From NCBI GenBank assembly GCA_030068075.1, contig CM057844.1, positions 5,828,001 to 5,892,000 of the forward strand: 64,000 nt of DNA, written 5' to 3'. The translations under genes and the position numbers were made by a program. The notes under the pieces were generated by a model. The model did not search any database and had not been told where the DNA came from. It worked only from the letters and a program-made list of their open reading frames with translations. Shown here one piece after another: positions 34,699 through 47,869 of the stretch (position 1 is the stretch's first letter; the number at the start of each line of letters is the position of its first letter). This DNA comes from Paguma larvata (taxonomy: Eukaryota; Chordata; Mammalia; Carnivora; Viverridae).

Positions 34699-34984
34699 GT
34701 AATTATGCTGTTTAAGTCTGGAATGGTGTTCCCCTTGGACCAGGGATAAAGCCTGAGAGGGCATTCTCCTTCTTGATCAGGGTGCTGGTTACTGGGTGTG
34801 CTTGGTTAGGAAAAGTCACTGAGACATACTGATGGCATGTGCACTTTCCTGAATGTTTGTGGTACTCCAATAAAAATGCTACCCAAACAAAACAAAAATG
34901 CAATTACAGTGCTAGTTATTAATATCAAGAACATGTATTAATTTTAATAGTAACTACTCCATCACACTTGGAGTTGCCTTATTA

Positions 34985-35172
34985 GTGAAATTGTCAGGTA
35001 ACATACAGGACACAGGATACAGTTAGCCATGAATTTCAGGTGACAACAAGTAATTAAAAAATATAATTTCAAATATCACCTGGGAACTATATTGAAAATA
35101 TATTTGTTGTTTATCTGAAATTGCAATTTAATTGGGTGACTTCTATTTTTATTTGCTAAATCTGGTAACCCT
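34985..35172. repeat. Possible dispersed repeat of unknown family
   Basis: The end TTTTTATTTGCTAAATCTGG followed by TAACCCT reads like a widespread mammalian repeat end, but I cannot name the family. Confidence 0.3.
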
Positions 35173-36639
35173 CCTTATGACATTTTGGGTGTTGGTTAAG
35201 ATAACTATTTTGCCTTTCTTTTAAATAAGTACAAAGTTGGAGGTTTAGTGATTTTGAAATGAATATTCTTAAGGCAAAGGGAAGCTGATTTTTTTCTGTA
35301 TTGTCTATTTATCTCACGCTGGATGTTGACTGTTGTTTTATTCTGGTTGTTTGGTCTGCTCAAAGTATCTTTTTCCCTTTGTTTACTGTCAATTGCCGTA
35401 ATTGCCAAGACGTACATTATAATATTTTGTGGGCGTAGGGGGGATTTCTACCAGACCAAGACTTTCGGATTCTCTCAGAAATATCCGAAGACCTGGCAAC
35501 CTGGGGGCATTCTCATGTCACCGTGGAGCCATCAAGGATGCCTTCTTTAGATAGGACATACATTCCTCGGCTTGCCGCAGTCCCCTCCACTCCACGGTCC
35601 CCAACTCCAAAGGAAAGAGTCAGCTCTTGTTATTCTTAGACTGGACCACTTCACTCATGTATTCTACATACCTGGGTTCTGCAGGAATATACATTTGTGA
35701 TTCCGGACCTAAAAGAATTATTTTAATTATTGCTGAAAACGTTAAAGGCACCAGCTCCCATTTCTTCACAGTCCAACATTGTGCTGGGGTGGGGCGGGGA
35801 GGCGGATCTTCAACATTTTGTGCAATGCGTACCTTCATACTTTATGGAGTCCTTTTCAGAAGTGTGTATTGAAAGATATAAATAACAAATAATTACAAAG
35901 AAACAGATTTCTTGAAATCTGGTTATCAAAACACTAAAATATTAGTAATATATGTGCTTCTTTATTAACGAGAGCCAGTAAGCTTCCTTATTATAAGAAG
36001 AGTTGGTCATTTTAACGTAGTGATGAGTAAGGAGAGAGATCCAAGATGATTTACAAGCTCTGTAATGTAGCATGAAGGTATCTTGTATTTCTGCTGGAGA
36101 TAAAGTCACCAGGCACTGTGACTACTACTGTGGCTTGGTGCCTCATGAATAATGAAATGAAACGTTAAACATACCTGGTCAGTAAGAATAAGAATGTAAT
36201 TTTTTTCTCACTCAAGTTCACAGACTCCTCTAATCTAGTTTTTGGAAACAGAAGTCCTCAGGTTCTACTCCTTCTTGGCTCCTGGCTTTTCTTTATTTCA
36301 ACTGTCCCTTCTGCCAGAAAGGGGGTGGGAGGTGAGAGGGCTCTCAGTCCCTTCTGGGTATGCCGATGAGAACTCAGATGGAGGGGGTTGAAGCTAATGG
36401 CAAAAACACTGTTTGGTGCTAACCGATGATTTCAATTATGTGTGTTTCTGTTTCAGTCATTATTGTGGAGAGAAATTTGGCTATATTTATATCATTTTCT
36501 AGGAAGAATTGAGGTGGCTCACAAATATTCATTCTTCTACCTCATCCCAGTAAGTGCAGAACGGCTGTCAGTCCTTTGGCTGAAGAGATGCTCTCTCCAC
36601 AGCTTGGTGCATACCTCCTGCTATTTACGCCAAGTGTGG

Positions 36640-36790
36640 TCCGGGACAGCTTGTTAGAAATGCAACTTTCAGGCCCCGATCTAGACCTGCTACATCAGAT
36701 TCTGCATCTTAACAAGGCCCCCAACTCCAAGTGGCCCATGTGGACATTACAGTGGCCCAGAGGGCAGATAATTCCTGAGTCTGGGTCACA
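36640..36790 (+). mobile_element. MER5/MER20-like hAT fragment
   Basis: TTAGAAATGCAACTTTCAGG, then CTACATCAGATTCTGCATCT, then AACAAGGCCCCCAA follows the MER5/MER20-type internal motif ('atcagaatctgcatttaacaagatccccagg'). Confidence 0.6.
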
Positions 36791-37159
36791 TCTGTGGAAC
36801 TGAAATGTAAAGAGCAGGAGGCGGGTGGGTGGCCCTTGGCCTTCACCCTGGCCAATGGGGCTGGACTCATTGCTGTGGGCATGAGAAGCCACTTAGAATC
36901 TTCACGCCAGAGAGCAATTGGATGTGTCTGAGCTGTAGCTGCAAATCAGAAGCACTCTAATGCTTCTAGGTATGGCATTTCCTACTTCATCAATTTCTAG
37001 CATCAACTCTGCTGAAGATGCTGGGAGATCACCTTTTTTGTACTGTCCCTTTGTAGAACCATGCTAGAGAATTCCAGCTCCCTTGAATGCTCTCCTATTC
37101 CATCTGCTGAATAGACTGTATAAAGAATTCAAATCAGACTGGTGCTGAATTTATTTTTA

Positions 37160-37377
37160 TTAAAAAAATTGTTTTTAATGTTTATTCACTTTTAAGAGAG
37201 AGAGAGAGACAAAGCATGAGCAGGGGAGGGGAGAGAGAGACATAAGACACAGAATCCGAAGCAAGCTCCAGGCTCTGAGCTGTCAGCACAAAGTCAGATG
37301 CGGGACTCAAACTCACAAACCGCAAGATCATGACCTAAGCCAAAGTCAGAAGTTCAACAGACAGAGCCCAGGAGCCC
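37160..37377 (-). repeat. tRNA-Lys SINE (felid), diverged
   Basis: Minus orientation, with a degraded head (AGAGCCCAGGAGCCC). It is flanked by TGAATTTATTTTTA (37146-37159) and TGAACTTATTTTTA (37378-37391). Confidence 0.92.
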
Positions 37378-37429
37378 TGAACTTATTTTTAAATTTATAC
37401 CATTTGGGGTAGCAGCACGTATACAGGAA

Positions 37430-37535
37430 GCAAGTATCTCCTCATTTCATCGATTATGAAACCTAGAAGGACAGTCTCAAGCTAAAGGATCATGTCAGGG
37501 TTCTGACCTGTGACACACCATCATAGGTAGTAGGG
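37430..37535 (-). repeat. MIR-like fragment
   Basis: CTCATTTCATCGATTATGAA followed by ACCTAGAAGGACAGTCTCAA resembles a minus-strand MIR core. Confidence 0.5.
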
Positions 37536-38901
37536 GACCAAATGCTGTGGGACTTCTCTGTATTTGAAGTATTGATGAAAAAGGAAGTTAATATATATCG
37601 TGTGAGTTCCAAAATCAGACAGCTAAGACCATGTATTTGAGTTAGGCTTCTGGAAGTAAGACCCTGGCTCAAATTACACAATTACATTAGTGTTTGAGGT
37701 CTATAATTGTGCTACATGCAGAAGCTGATGTCCTTGCTGTCAGAAAGCTAGCAGTAGAATCATGGGGGATGGACACACCGCTTCCCTCTAAACATTAAAA
37801 TATTCAAGAAAAAGAAGACAGAAAACAGTAGAGTCAGCCTTTTTTCCCTCCAGCTCACAGACTTAGGTATGGATTTAGAAGTGTTCCTTTCATCCCTGGA
37901 AGGATCCATCTTTCTCTGCCTTCATCAAGTTATATAGGAGAGGCAACATGGACTATGTACTTTAAAAATTAAGATGCCTACCCACTGTTTGACAAACGAT
38001 AGGACTTTTGCCATATCAGGAGTTAATCTGACTTATAACAGAGTATGTGTTCAAAGGAAACGTGGGAGGCCACCACTTGTGGGGGCTCTAGGTTGGAAAG
38101 GAAGCACCTGTCCCCTACTCGTGAGTGGATGCGGGGCAGTGATATTTTCATACTAAAAAAATACTGGTTGCTACGTCTGTGTGGCTCATCCAGTTCCAGT
38201 TGATCTGTCAGGCAATCTATTTTAAGCAATTTCTGTGACTCAGGGTAGGGAGAACAGGTGACGTTCATGAATTGATTCTGCAGCCAGGGCAAATTGAACA
38301 CAGGAACGTTTCTTTAATGAGTGCTTGGGAGATATTTTCCCCCCCGCATTAAGGAAATCAAGAATTAAAACATGGTGACACCAATAACACATCCTGGCTT
38401 CATCTGCGTTAGGCAATAAAACAGAGAGCTGAGGGAATGGTTAAGGCAGGCAGTAATGCCAGATGGCCAACCAAAACCTCCTTCCCAAGAGTCAAATAGT
38501 TCTTAGCCAAAAACATGGCAAGAGGTTATCTAAGTAGTTAGGTTAAATTTTCACTTTGCAGATGACTGTGTTAAGTGGAGACTAGTTAGTACCTTAGCTG
38601 TTGATGTAGAAGAAATGTAATCAACATGCACCATGGGAAGTGCAATAGTAGCGATGGATACCTGCTTATGCTGAGGGGAGGAAGTTGAGAGAAGGGGTGG
38701 GTTCCAGGTGACTCCCAGGAATGGGGATCCCCACCCCTCTGTCCACATTTCCTCCTTGGCATTCATTTCCACACTGTTCTCCCCAGCTTAACTATTAATG
38801 TGCTGTGTGATCAGCCGCACGGCCTACCTCTACCTGGAATGATAATATTTATCCACACCAGACTCCCAGCAACATGCAAGGATTTATTCAACAATGTCTG
38901 A

Positions 38902-38968
38902 GAAAAATCCTATAATTTGGACGTGAAAATCCTGTAATTTGGAAGTGAAAATCCTATAAATTGGGCAT
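38902..38968 (+). repeat. Three-copy 22-bp tandem repeat
   Basis: Three consecutive units of GAAAATCCTATAATTTGGA plus a short variable end (ACGT, AAGT, GCAT). Differences are single bases. It is a small minisatellite, not part of a repeat I know. Confidence 0.9.
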
Positions 38969-39169
38969 GTGTGCATTTGAAACAAAGAGCATGTGGCAAG
39001 TTGTGGCCTTCTCTGGAGCACCATATCTCATTTCTAGGCAGGAAAAGGCCTCTGTGAACAATTTGAACCTTCAGGGACCAGTATTAGGGCTGTTTCCCAA
39101 AAGACCCTGGTCTGCAGTGAAATCCCTTCCTATAATAGTCAACGCCTTAAAATTGGTTCTTCTGTGTCA

Positions 39170-39335
39170 AATACTATATGAAGCACCTTATATGCTTTTT
39201 TCTTCTTCCAATCTTTCAATATTTCCATTTTATAGATGAGGCAACTAAGGCTTACTGAGGTTACAAAATTACCTATGGTTCACAGTTTGAAAGTGATTGA
39301 ATCACATCTTGAACCAGGGGTGAACATCCACAAAG
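39170..39335 (-). repeat. MIR fragment
   Basis: CCATTTTATAGATGAGGCAA followed by CTAAGGCTTACTGAGGTTAC is the minus-strand MIR core. Confidence 0.7.
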
Positions 39336-39369
39336 CCCCCATGGTCATCTCCTTGCAGGTGATTAGTAA

Positions 39370-39465
39370 GAATTACCTGGTCATAAGAACAACCTGGGTC
39401 TGTTTGACAAATACAGATTCCTGGGCTCTGCCCTGACCTTCTGAGTCAGACTCTCTCAGAGAGTC
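39370..39465 (+). mobile_element. MER5/MER20-like hAT fragment
   Basis: AATACAGATTCCTGGGCTCT followed by GCCCTGACCTTCTGAGTCAG matches the typical internal text of MER5/MER20-type elements. It is cut by the next element. Confidence 0.5.
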
Positions 39466-39622
39466 CTGGTTCTCAGCCTTGGCTCCCATTGGAATCATCT
39501 GGAAGTTTTAGGAAACACTCATGCTTGAGTCCCACCACTAGAGATGGTGAGTTAGCTGAGTCGGACTGTAGTTTGGTCACTAGAATTTTTCATTCGCAGG
39601 TGATTCTAACATCCAGCAGGGG
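39466..39622 (+). mobile_element. MER5A-like hAT DNA transposon
   Basis: It begins CTGGTTCTCAGCCTTGGCTC, then ATTGGAATCATCTGGAAG, and ends near TGATTCTAACATCCAGCAGG, which is the MER5A layout. It is non-autonomous and non-coding. Confidence 0.75.
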
Positions 39623-40564
39623 TTGATGTCACTGTCCCATCCTGCTATGATCTGTTAGGCTCACATATGTCCAGATAATGAGAAATGAGAAACTACCCTT
39701 TTCTCCCCAGTCCCACACAGTGTGGAAGAAAACCCCATTCTATGTGTATGAGGTTTTGAGAGATGACAATGAATTTTATATATTCCTTATGAATATTTCA
39801 GAGTCTACACACTAAGAGTGTTGCCATTCATCACTCTGCTTATAAAGTAGATCTGTTTTAAAATATCTTTTGGATTTATAATAAAAATTCACTTTAAGAG
39901 TCATGTCAGTGTAAAACAAGAGGTGTAGAATTGTTGGATTTAATATTATGGCTGGAAAGACGCAAAGGCTAGGGGCTGGAGTCGCTGGAAGGCTTGCTCA
40001 CTTGCAGGACTGGTGGCCCATGTGGGCCATAGACTGAGATCTCAGCTGGGCTTACACATAGCCTCTCCATGTGGCAGGGGCTTTCTCATAGTAGGACAGC
40101 CTCAGGGAGGTCAGACATTTAAGTGGGGGCTAGGAGCTCTGAATGCAAGCTTCTCAACAGAATAAGCAAAAGCTGTATAGTGTTTTAGGACCTGGCCTCA
40201 GTGATCATATAGCTTCATTTTACTGTCACAAGACTAATAAAGTCTAATCATTATCTGGAGCTTTTAAATTGGATAGAAGTACTGTCAAGACAATTTTAAT
40301 ATATTTCCCTTCTAATGAAACAAACACTTAAAGTAATAAAATGTTTAAATCAAATTTCCAAAGGGTGAATTTGGTTGCATAAATCACAGACATTTATACA
40401 AATTATCTTTGATCCTGGGAGACAGAAGAAACATAAACTGAGTTTTCAGAAATGTCTTCCTACTTCCATCTGATCTTAAAGGAAAAGTCCTCTGAAATTT
40501 GTAAGTTTTGTGTAAATAAACTTTAAAACATAAAATTAATGATTATCATGAAAATAAATCAAGC

Positions 40565-40737
40565 AGGGTAATGGGTATTAAGGAGGGCACACTTGTGATG
40601 AGCACTGGGTGTTGTATGTAAGTGACGAATTACTATATTCTATACTTGAAACTAATATTGCACTGTATATTAACTGTATGTATGTTTATATGTATGTATG
40701 TTAACTGGAATTTAAATAAAAACTTGAAAAAGAAAAA
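40565..40737 (+). mobile_element. 5'-truncated carnivore LINE-1 3' end
   Basis: AGGGTAATGGGTATTAAGGA, then GATGAGCACTGGGTGTTGTA, a TATG-rich variable part, and AATTTAAATAAAAACTTGAA plus an A-tail match the carnivore L1 3' UTR as I know it. The 9-bp duplication AAATCAAGC flanks it (40556-40564 and 40738-40746). It has no coding sequence. Confidence 0.88.
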
Positions 40738-41004
40738 AAATCAAGCCATAAATGGAATATGAATGGAAGTAAAAATCTTCAGTCTCCCCGTGCCTTCCAC
40801 TTACCCCATACCCCTCTCACTCACCAGAGGTAACTCTTCTTAACATTTTTGCCTTTGGTTATTTTAGGTGTCACAAAGCTACCATGAAATAGTTTGCTTC
40901 TCCCTCTATATCTTGGTCTCTCTTGACCTCTCACTAGGAGAGGTGAGGAAACAACACTCCCACAGGCATTACTAGGGCATATAGCAGAAAGGTGAAGGAC
41001 AAGG

Positions 41005-41235
41005 AGCCAGGGCCAAAATCCCTGAGTTCAAACCCCAGCTCCAACAGTCTCTGATTGTATGGCCTCGGGCAAGTTATTATTTCAAGTCTCTGCTTCAGTT
41101 TCCTCAACTTAGAAGTAGAGATAATGATAGCACCCCCCCATCAAGGGTTATTACTAGGATCAAATGCACTGATACAAAGGTTTAGAACTTTACCTGGCAC
41201 AATATTAAAGTCTATATAAATAAGAGATAGCTACT
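41005..41235 (+). repeat. MIR SINE, nearly full length
   Basis: GAGTTCAAACCCCAGCTCCA, then GGGCAAGTTATTATTTCAAG, CAGTTTCCTCAACTTAGAAG and ACCTGGCACAATATTAAA follow the MIR consensus order. It is the longest MIR copy seen here. Confidence 0.8.
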
Positions 41236-41889
41236 GTTGTTTCTCTTCTACCTTCCCCCTCTCTCCCCTGATACTTGAGTTAGTTCTTCTGGGCATTATT
41301 TTAATGACCTTACATCCATATTAAGAAAATTAAACAGCACATATTGAAAAAAACTAAGTAGTACTTATAGGGTCTATTAATGAAAAACAACAGTCCCCTA
41401 CCTCATCCCTCCCACCTCCCAGCAGTATACACTCATTAATGTCATTTTCCTTTTTGGTTCTTCCAGTTCTTATTTCTGCAATGCCAAGTAAAGGGATCAC
41501 AATAATTCTTTCTAGATTTATTCACTTTGGGTATTATTTACTGAAAAATGAGGATTTAGCTCATTTATATTCCTCCATGCATCTTATACACTCCTAATAT
41601 CTGAAAGTTTTATTATTATTATTATTAGGGCTAATAAATCTTTGAAGGTTTCCTCCTCTATTTCAAATTTCATTAGCTTTGGAAGTACTTCTTGATTTCG
41701 TATTAGGTAGGACAAGAGTGCTCACCTTCCTGCTTGGAGCCACCTTCTTATTCCACCTTCTACTTAAGTATAACTTGATTTTACATTGTCAACATGAAAA
41801 TTAGCTGTTTTTTTCATTTACATTCTAATCTATCACCATCTTTCAGCTGCTCATGTTTTACTTTTTAATTTTTTTTTTATTTTATTCTT

Positions 41890-41998
41890 TTTAAAGTTTT
41901 ATTTATTTAAGTGGTCTCTACACTCACTGTGGGGCTCAAACTCACGACATCAAGATCAAGAGTTGGATACTCTACCAACTAAGCCAGCTAGATGCCCT
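41890..41998 (-). repeat. Older tRNA-Lys SINE (short carnivore type)
   Basis: AAGTTTTATTTATTTAAGTG, then GGGGCTCAAACTCACGACAT, then ACTCTACCAACTAAGCCAGC and a degraded head. Same older subfamily as the copy near 34.6 kb. Confidence 0.8.
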
Positions 41999-42464
41999 GG
42001 TTTGTCCATATTTTATTTAAAGGTTGAGTGTAAATGTGGAAAAACAATAAATAGTTATATTAGGACTATTAGTAAGTGAATATTTCTCACTGTAGAGCCA
42101 AATAGGATGCTAAAAATGTAATCTCTTCTTACAGGTTTGATGTCACCACTTGCTATACAAAAGAGAATGTTCGTATGTGAAGATTGAACACTATCCTTAA
42201 ACAAAGAGATTGGATTATATATTTGCAGTACTTTTCTTGCAGAGATTTTTGTCTTGGGGTTGGAAACTATAGTTTTTTCCTCGTTGGGAGACTCGACATG
42301 TGGCTTCTTCCCCACATTATCAACATGTGAAGGCACACTTTTTAAAACATGACTTGAAATTATTTCTATTTTCCTCAGAGATCTTAGAACTTTCTTTCTT
42401 TGAAAATCTGAACGATTTTCTTTTTAGACCTGCTTGCTTAGCTCGATTTTTGGGATTTCTTCTT

Positions 42465-42491
42465 CTTCTTTTTAAAAAATGTTTATTTACT

Positions 42492-42528
<37 letters not shown>

Positions 42529-42673
42529 ACAAGCATGGGAGGGGCAGAGAGAGAGAGGATCTGAACTGGGGCTCTGTGCTGACAGCAGAGAGTCTGACAT
42601 GGGGTTTGAACCTATGGGCTATGAGATCATGACCTGAGCCCATGCATAATTGACTGAGCCACACAGGCGCTCC
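42465..42673 (-). repeat. tRNA-Lys SINE (felid)
   Basis: Minus orientation, with about 15 GA units. It is flanked by a perfect 14-bp duplication TGGGATTTCTTCTT (42451-42464 and 42674-42687). Confidence 0.95.
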
Positions 42674-42689
42674 TGGGATTTCTTCTTAT

Positions 42690-43640
42690 TGAACTTCTGT
42701 GTTAATTTTGCCAATGTCTTTTTTATATTTTACCCTCATTTTGCTGGAGCACACTCTTAAGTAGCTTCCTGAAAAAAAGGTAATGTGAGAGGTAAAATCC
42801 TTGAGCTTTATTTTGCTGAAATACGTTTTTATCTTACCTCCCATTTGATGGCTAGTTTAGCTAACTATAGAATTCTGGGTCTAAATTTATTATCTTTCCT
42901 AACATACTATATTTCTGCTGTTTTTTAGCATTCAGTATTGTCAGTTAAAGTCTGAAGTTCATCCAATTCTATCCCTTTGTACATGACCTGTTTCCTTCCT
43001 GAAAATTTTAGGACATCTAGCCTTAATGTTTCAGTTTCAACATTTCATGCAGATGTTTCTAGGTATTGATGTAATTTCAATCTCTTTACCACTGTGTCAA
43101 CTCTTTCAATATCTACACTTGTGTTTTCCTTCTTCTTAGAGGACATTTATTATTATTATATATTTGTTGACTTCTTCTCCTTTAATTTCTGTACTCTCTT
43201 CTTCTGGAACCCCAGCTAAATTTCATATTGGAGCCCAGTTGATTTTCTGTGTTTCTTAATTTTTCCTTCATATTTTCCATCACTTTTTCTTTCTGCTCTG
43301 AAATCCACAATTCTTATGTCTCTCAAGTCTTTGTTTTGGTCATTGCCATACCAATTCTTTTATTTATGTCCTTTTCATATATTTTTTTTTACATTTTGGA
43401 AGTCACATTACAAATTTTTTTAATAATTTATTTTTTTACTGATCATTCCTTCCTCATCTTCTGCCCCATCCCCCTTTTTTAGCAGCCTGTTTGGTTTTTA
43501 TGGCTTTAATATCCATGTCGAAGTCTTGAGAATATGGATTTAAAAATTTAAGTTTATTTCTATCACATGAATTATCTTTGGTTACTTGGTGGACAGCTCT
43601 TCTGTTTATCCATTTTGAACCTTCCTTTGGGAAGTTTTCT
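42690..43640 (-). mobile_element. Old LINE-1 5'-region-like sequence, antisense
   Basis: TAACTATAGAATTCTGGGTC, TTTAGCATTCAGTATTGTCA and a T-rich run containing short hydrophobic ORFs resemble the antisense of old L1M 5' regions. The same kind of text recurs at 52.8-54.7 kb. No open frame of LINE protein is seen. Family uncertain. Confidence 0.4.
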
Positions 43641-44114
43641 CAAATGCCTGATAGTCTTTGGAAGCACACTCATATATAGGAACTAGTGGCTGAGTAATAT
43701 GGCAACCAGCATCAGTTTTCTTTGCAGGTGTATAGGCCTGCTTCCCTGAAGTCCTCTAAATGAGAGATCTGTGAAGGCACATAGGGTGTGTAGACAGGCA
43801 AGCTTCAGTTCAGGGTGTGTGGTCAGTGTTGTAGGGCCCCCTAAATGGCAAAATAAAGAGGAGATATAATACTTGAGTGTGATTTACTTGCCTACTTTCC
43901 TTCCTGTTGAGTCTCCCTACAGTATTAGACACCGTAAGTGTCCAGAGAGATAGTTTGGACTTTTCTTAGCCATAAACTCCTATATCAGAGGTTACAAACC
44001 TCCCTAGACAGATACTCATTTGCTTTATAGATCATTTTTCTGGTTCTTCCTTGGGATAGACACTGGTCAACTGATGGAGATGAGAAAGAATCAGCTGATT
44101 CACTTGTTCTAAGT

Positions 44115-44700
44115 TAGAGTGGTTTTCCAACATGGTCACAAATTCTTGGACACTCCTGTCATCAAAAATTGGAGATCTATATCCCCTCCTCTTGAATTCA
44201 GGTGGCCTTGTCAATACAGTAAGACAGAAGTGGTATTATATGACTTTGGAGGCTAGGTCATAAGAGGCCATACCATGTCTACCTTATTCTCTGGAACACT
44301 AACCCTGAGATTCCAGAGCTACTACGAAAGTCATCTGATACCCTGAGGCTGCCATATGTGAGGAGGCCAAAGGCACATGGAGAGATCATGTGTGGGTGCT
44401 CCCGATAACAGTCCCAGTTTAGCCCAGCCTCAAGTTGCCCCAGTCCAGGGTTAAATGTGAGTGAAGAGTCGAGATGATCCCAGTTTCAGCCAGTCATGTC
44501 ACCTCTAGCCAGTCAAGAATTTCCAATGATACTGTATTTCCTTAGCATTTCCTAATATTTCCAGTATATCCCTAAGTATTCTGGAGCAGAGACAAATCAT
44601 CCCTGCTGTGTTCTGTCCAAATTCCTGGAACACAGATATAAAAGGTTGCTGTTTTACATGACTAAGTTTGAGGTGACTAGTTAAATAGCAATACATGCCT
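44115..44700 (+). mobile_element. MaLR-type (MLT1-like) LTR
   Basis: It opens near TCTTGGACACTCCTGTCATC, carries GAATTCAGGTGGCCTTGTCA, and ends ACATGACTAAGTTTGAGGTG and TAGCAATAC, the MaLR LTR pattern. Degraded. Confidence 0.6.
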
Positions 44701-45260
44701 GAAGCACAAGGATAGTCATTTAATTAATTACCCTAATTATTCTTTCTTCACCAACCTCTGCACACACCACACCTCCTGATTTTGTACTCAAAGCTCTGGG
44801 AGCTCAAGTGGACCCAGCTCTACTTTAACTCTTTTTTACATGTGGTCCAGATTGAGACTTTCTCTGCTTTGGATCGGTACAATCACATCTAATTTCTATC
44901 CTCTAGAAATTCATGAAAGTGTCTAGACCACTCTTGGCATGCCTTCCTGGTCTCTGGGACATAATAATGGCTTCATTCCCTCTGTGTGTCACAACCGTTA
45001 TTTCAATAAACTTGTAGATGGGGGCAGGGTGGTAAATGTCCCTCCTGAGAACCAACCATGAGGCAGTTCAGATGAAGAGACAGATCCTCCATTCAAAAAC
45101 TGGCACATTTCATAGCCAGTAATGAATTAGAAACAGGCTGTGTGTATGAGAGAATAAAGGCACGAATATTAAACATGTAATCAGATATCTTCTTTCTAAT
45201 CCATAGGCTTTGAAATTAGAAATTGACTACATTAATTTTCTTTTATCTTACTTGTATTTT

Positions 45261-45479
45261 TTTTTTAATTTTTAAAATTTATTTATTTATTTTGAGGGAA
45301 AGAGAAAGTGTAAGCAGGGGAAGGGCAGAGAAAGAGAGAGAGAAAAAAAAATCCCAAGCAGGCTCTGTGCTATCAGTGCAGAGCCCAGTGTGGGGCTCTA
45401 ACTCACGAAACTGTGAGATTGTGACCTGAGCTGAAACCAAGAGTTGGACGCTTAACCGACTGAGTCACCCAGGTGCCCC
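45261..45479 (-). repeat. tRNA-Lys SINE (felid)
   Basis: Minus orientation, ending GAGTCACCCAGGTGCCCC. TATCTTACTTGTATTTT and TATCTTAGCTGGATTTT flank it as an imperfect duplication. Confidence 0.94.
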
Positions 45480-45789
45480 TATCTTAGCTGGATTTTTAAA
45501 ATTTGTCCAATATGAATTAAATATTTGTTATCATATGCTATTTGGTCAGTCTTCGTTGAATGCACAGACTCAATAGGGAATACTAGAAATATAATTAGAC
45601 AATGATTTCAATACAATACATGCTCTAATTTGTAGTTTTTTTAATCATACAAAATTTTATATTGTATAAATAAAATTATATTGTATTTATTTATACTGTA
45701 TAATCAAATTGTATATTGTATAAATTATGTACCATCTCTTTCAAACATTATGTAAATTCTTTCATTCCTTGCTACAAATTTCTGAACTA

Positions 45790-45910
45790 AGTCATATTAT
45801 AACCAAACCCATTTTATAGCTGAGGAGAGTGAGAACATAATGAAGTTAATTACAAGGCCACTGGTAGGACTGGATTTCAAACAAAACTTGCTTGGGAGTC
45901 CGTGCCCTTA
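45790..45910 (-). repeat. MIR fragment
   Basis: CCATTTTATAGCTGAGGAGA followed by AAGGCCACTGGTAGGACTGG resembles the minus-strand MIR core. Confidence 0.65.
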
Positions 45911-47199
45911 ATCACTCCTTTATATTACTTCGTTCAGAATGGAAGTTGGAAGAAATATGCATTGGAACCCAACCTCACCACACCTCCTGAGTTTTATATA
46001 GGTAAGGAACCTATGGTTTTATATAGGGAAGGAAACGTACGATTTCAGTTTTCACATTCCACCCCTCCTGCCCCCCGCCACCCCACCAGGTTTAAAGATT
46101 CTCCTTGGTAAGTAGATGCAGGGTATGTAAGCTCAACCTTGGGCAACTACGCAGTACGCTTTCACAAACCATGTTCTCTGACATTCTATTCAGAAAAATC
46201 AGAGTTTGGTGATCATGGAAGGATTCTTATACATGATACAGCCTTGTTTCCTCACTTACCAGAAGAGAAACTGGAATGTTATGTGAATCTGGAAATAGCT
46301 CAGAAAATATAGCTAACCATAATGAACTCTGAAAAACAGAAGAAGAGGAAGAGAAAGGGAGAGGGAAAAAGAAGGGGAGTGATAGTGTTGTCAAAGAGAT
46401 AGTCAAATGTGTCCTGACTGGATAGACAGACTCAGGAAGAGCTGGCTCTCACCCCCCTCTCCCAAATGCTCCTAAAAATTCAGAGTACCCCAAAGATGTT
46501 TCAGGTGTGTTACTGGCCCACTTGTTCACCTAGAATTGTCATTCAATATGCACCTTGTTTTTCCTGTCTTTCCAGTTTCTACATCTGCTCTCAGCAAATC
46601 CTTCTAGAAAAAGAAGCTTACTGCCTTAAAAAGGTCAGCGTGCATGGCATCGTTTCCGTCTTTAGATTTACCAAAAGTGTTGAATGTCAGCATAGTGTTG
46701 GGTTTCATTTGGAGGTAGGGAAAAGAATCTTCTAGATCCTGTGACATTCTTTATCTCCTGGGACAGTCATTTCTGCATATGCCCAGAGTTTTCATATCTT
46801 TAAGGATTGGTCCCATTAGATTCTGCCTCTCAATTCCCTTTCTTCATTGAGAACCAAAACCAACTCAAGGTGCCTGGAAGGTATCCAGCTCTTTCTTCCA
46901 GTGGAACTCCTCTTTTCCTACTTTGTTATTGAACAAAGTCTTCCATGCAGATGAAGAGATTAAAAAATTCCTTTGGGATGAAAGCAAGAATGGGGTGGGA
47001 GTACAGAGAATTTCTATTAATGGGAGAGAGAAAGAGGGTTCCAGTCCAAAATGGCTTGCTGTAAGAGTTACAGAAGTAGTAACAAATAGAGAAGAGATAA
47101 ATCAGAAATTTTGTTGATGTTCAGGTAGACATTTATGGACCGACATGAAAGAAGTGTGCCATAATAATGTGTACGATTCCCATCTCTTCAAGTGATTCC

Positions 47200-47345
47200 A
47201 ACTTCTTATTTCTTCACCATAACTCCATGAGATAGGCATAAGAAGGTAATATTATCTCCCATATACAGATGAGGAATTTAGATCGATTTGCTAGTCATAT
47301 ATAAGGTCCCTTGGTAAATACAAAGCAGATCTTGTATTACACGGC
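47200..47345 (-). repeat. MIR-like fragment
   Basis: CTCCATGAGATAGGCATAAG followed by ATACAGATGAGGAATTTAGA resembles minus-strand MIR. Confidence 0.6.
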
Positions 47346-47869
47346 AACCAATTTTTTCTGAATATTGAACAGGGAACAGCAGAAGTTAATATTCTCTGTT
47401 GCACAGTGTCTCCCAGCAAACTGCAATGCTCACTTTCTAAAGCATCGAAACTCAGGCAGAACATTTGCTGATAATTTATAAGAATTCTTTCTTAAAAGAC
47501 TCTGGACAGAATGTTAGTCAGCAAATAAGTACAAAAACCTATTTTAGGCTCCAGGAATGAAACGAGGAATTTAGAGGGCTTTTGAGTTTGCCGAATTTTC
47601 ACAGTGGATCAGCAGAAAGTCATTCGTTCCAGGCATCCTGGTGGCTTATGCATTACTCCGATATGTAATGTTCCACAGCGCTCCATTCAAGAGCTCCCAG
47701 CCTTACTTTCTCATCCCCAATCTGGCCCTTTGTGGGTGAAGAACACAGGAATATGAGAGCCAAAAAAGGTCAGCTGGCCTCAGGGCTTCGTCAATATAAC
47801 CTCATATTTGAATTTGGAGAGGACAGCATGGAGCAGGATGTTGTCTTATTTTTTGATTGTTTTTTAAAT

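Noticed and set aside
38902..38968. CRISPR-like array
   Set aside because: Three directly adjacent 22-bp units without spacers, in a mammalian intron; a minisatellite.
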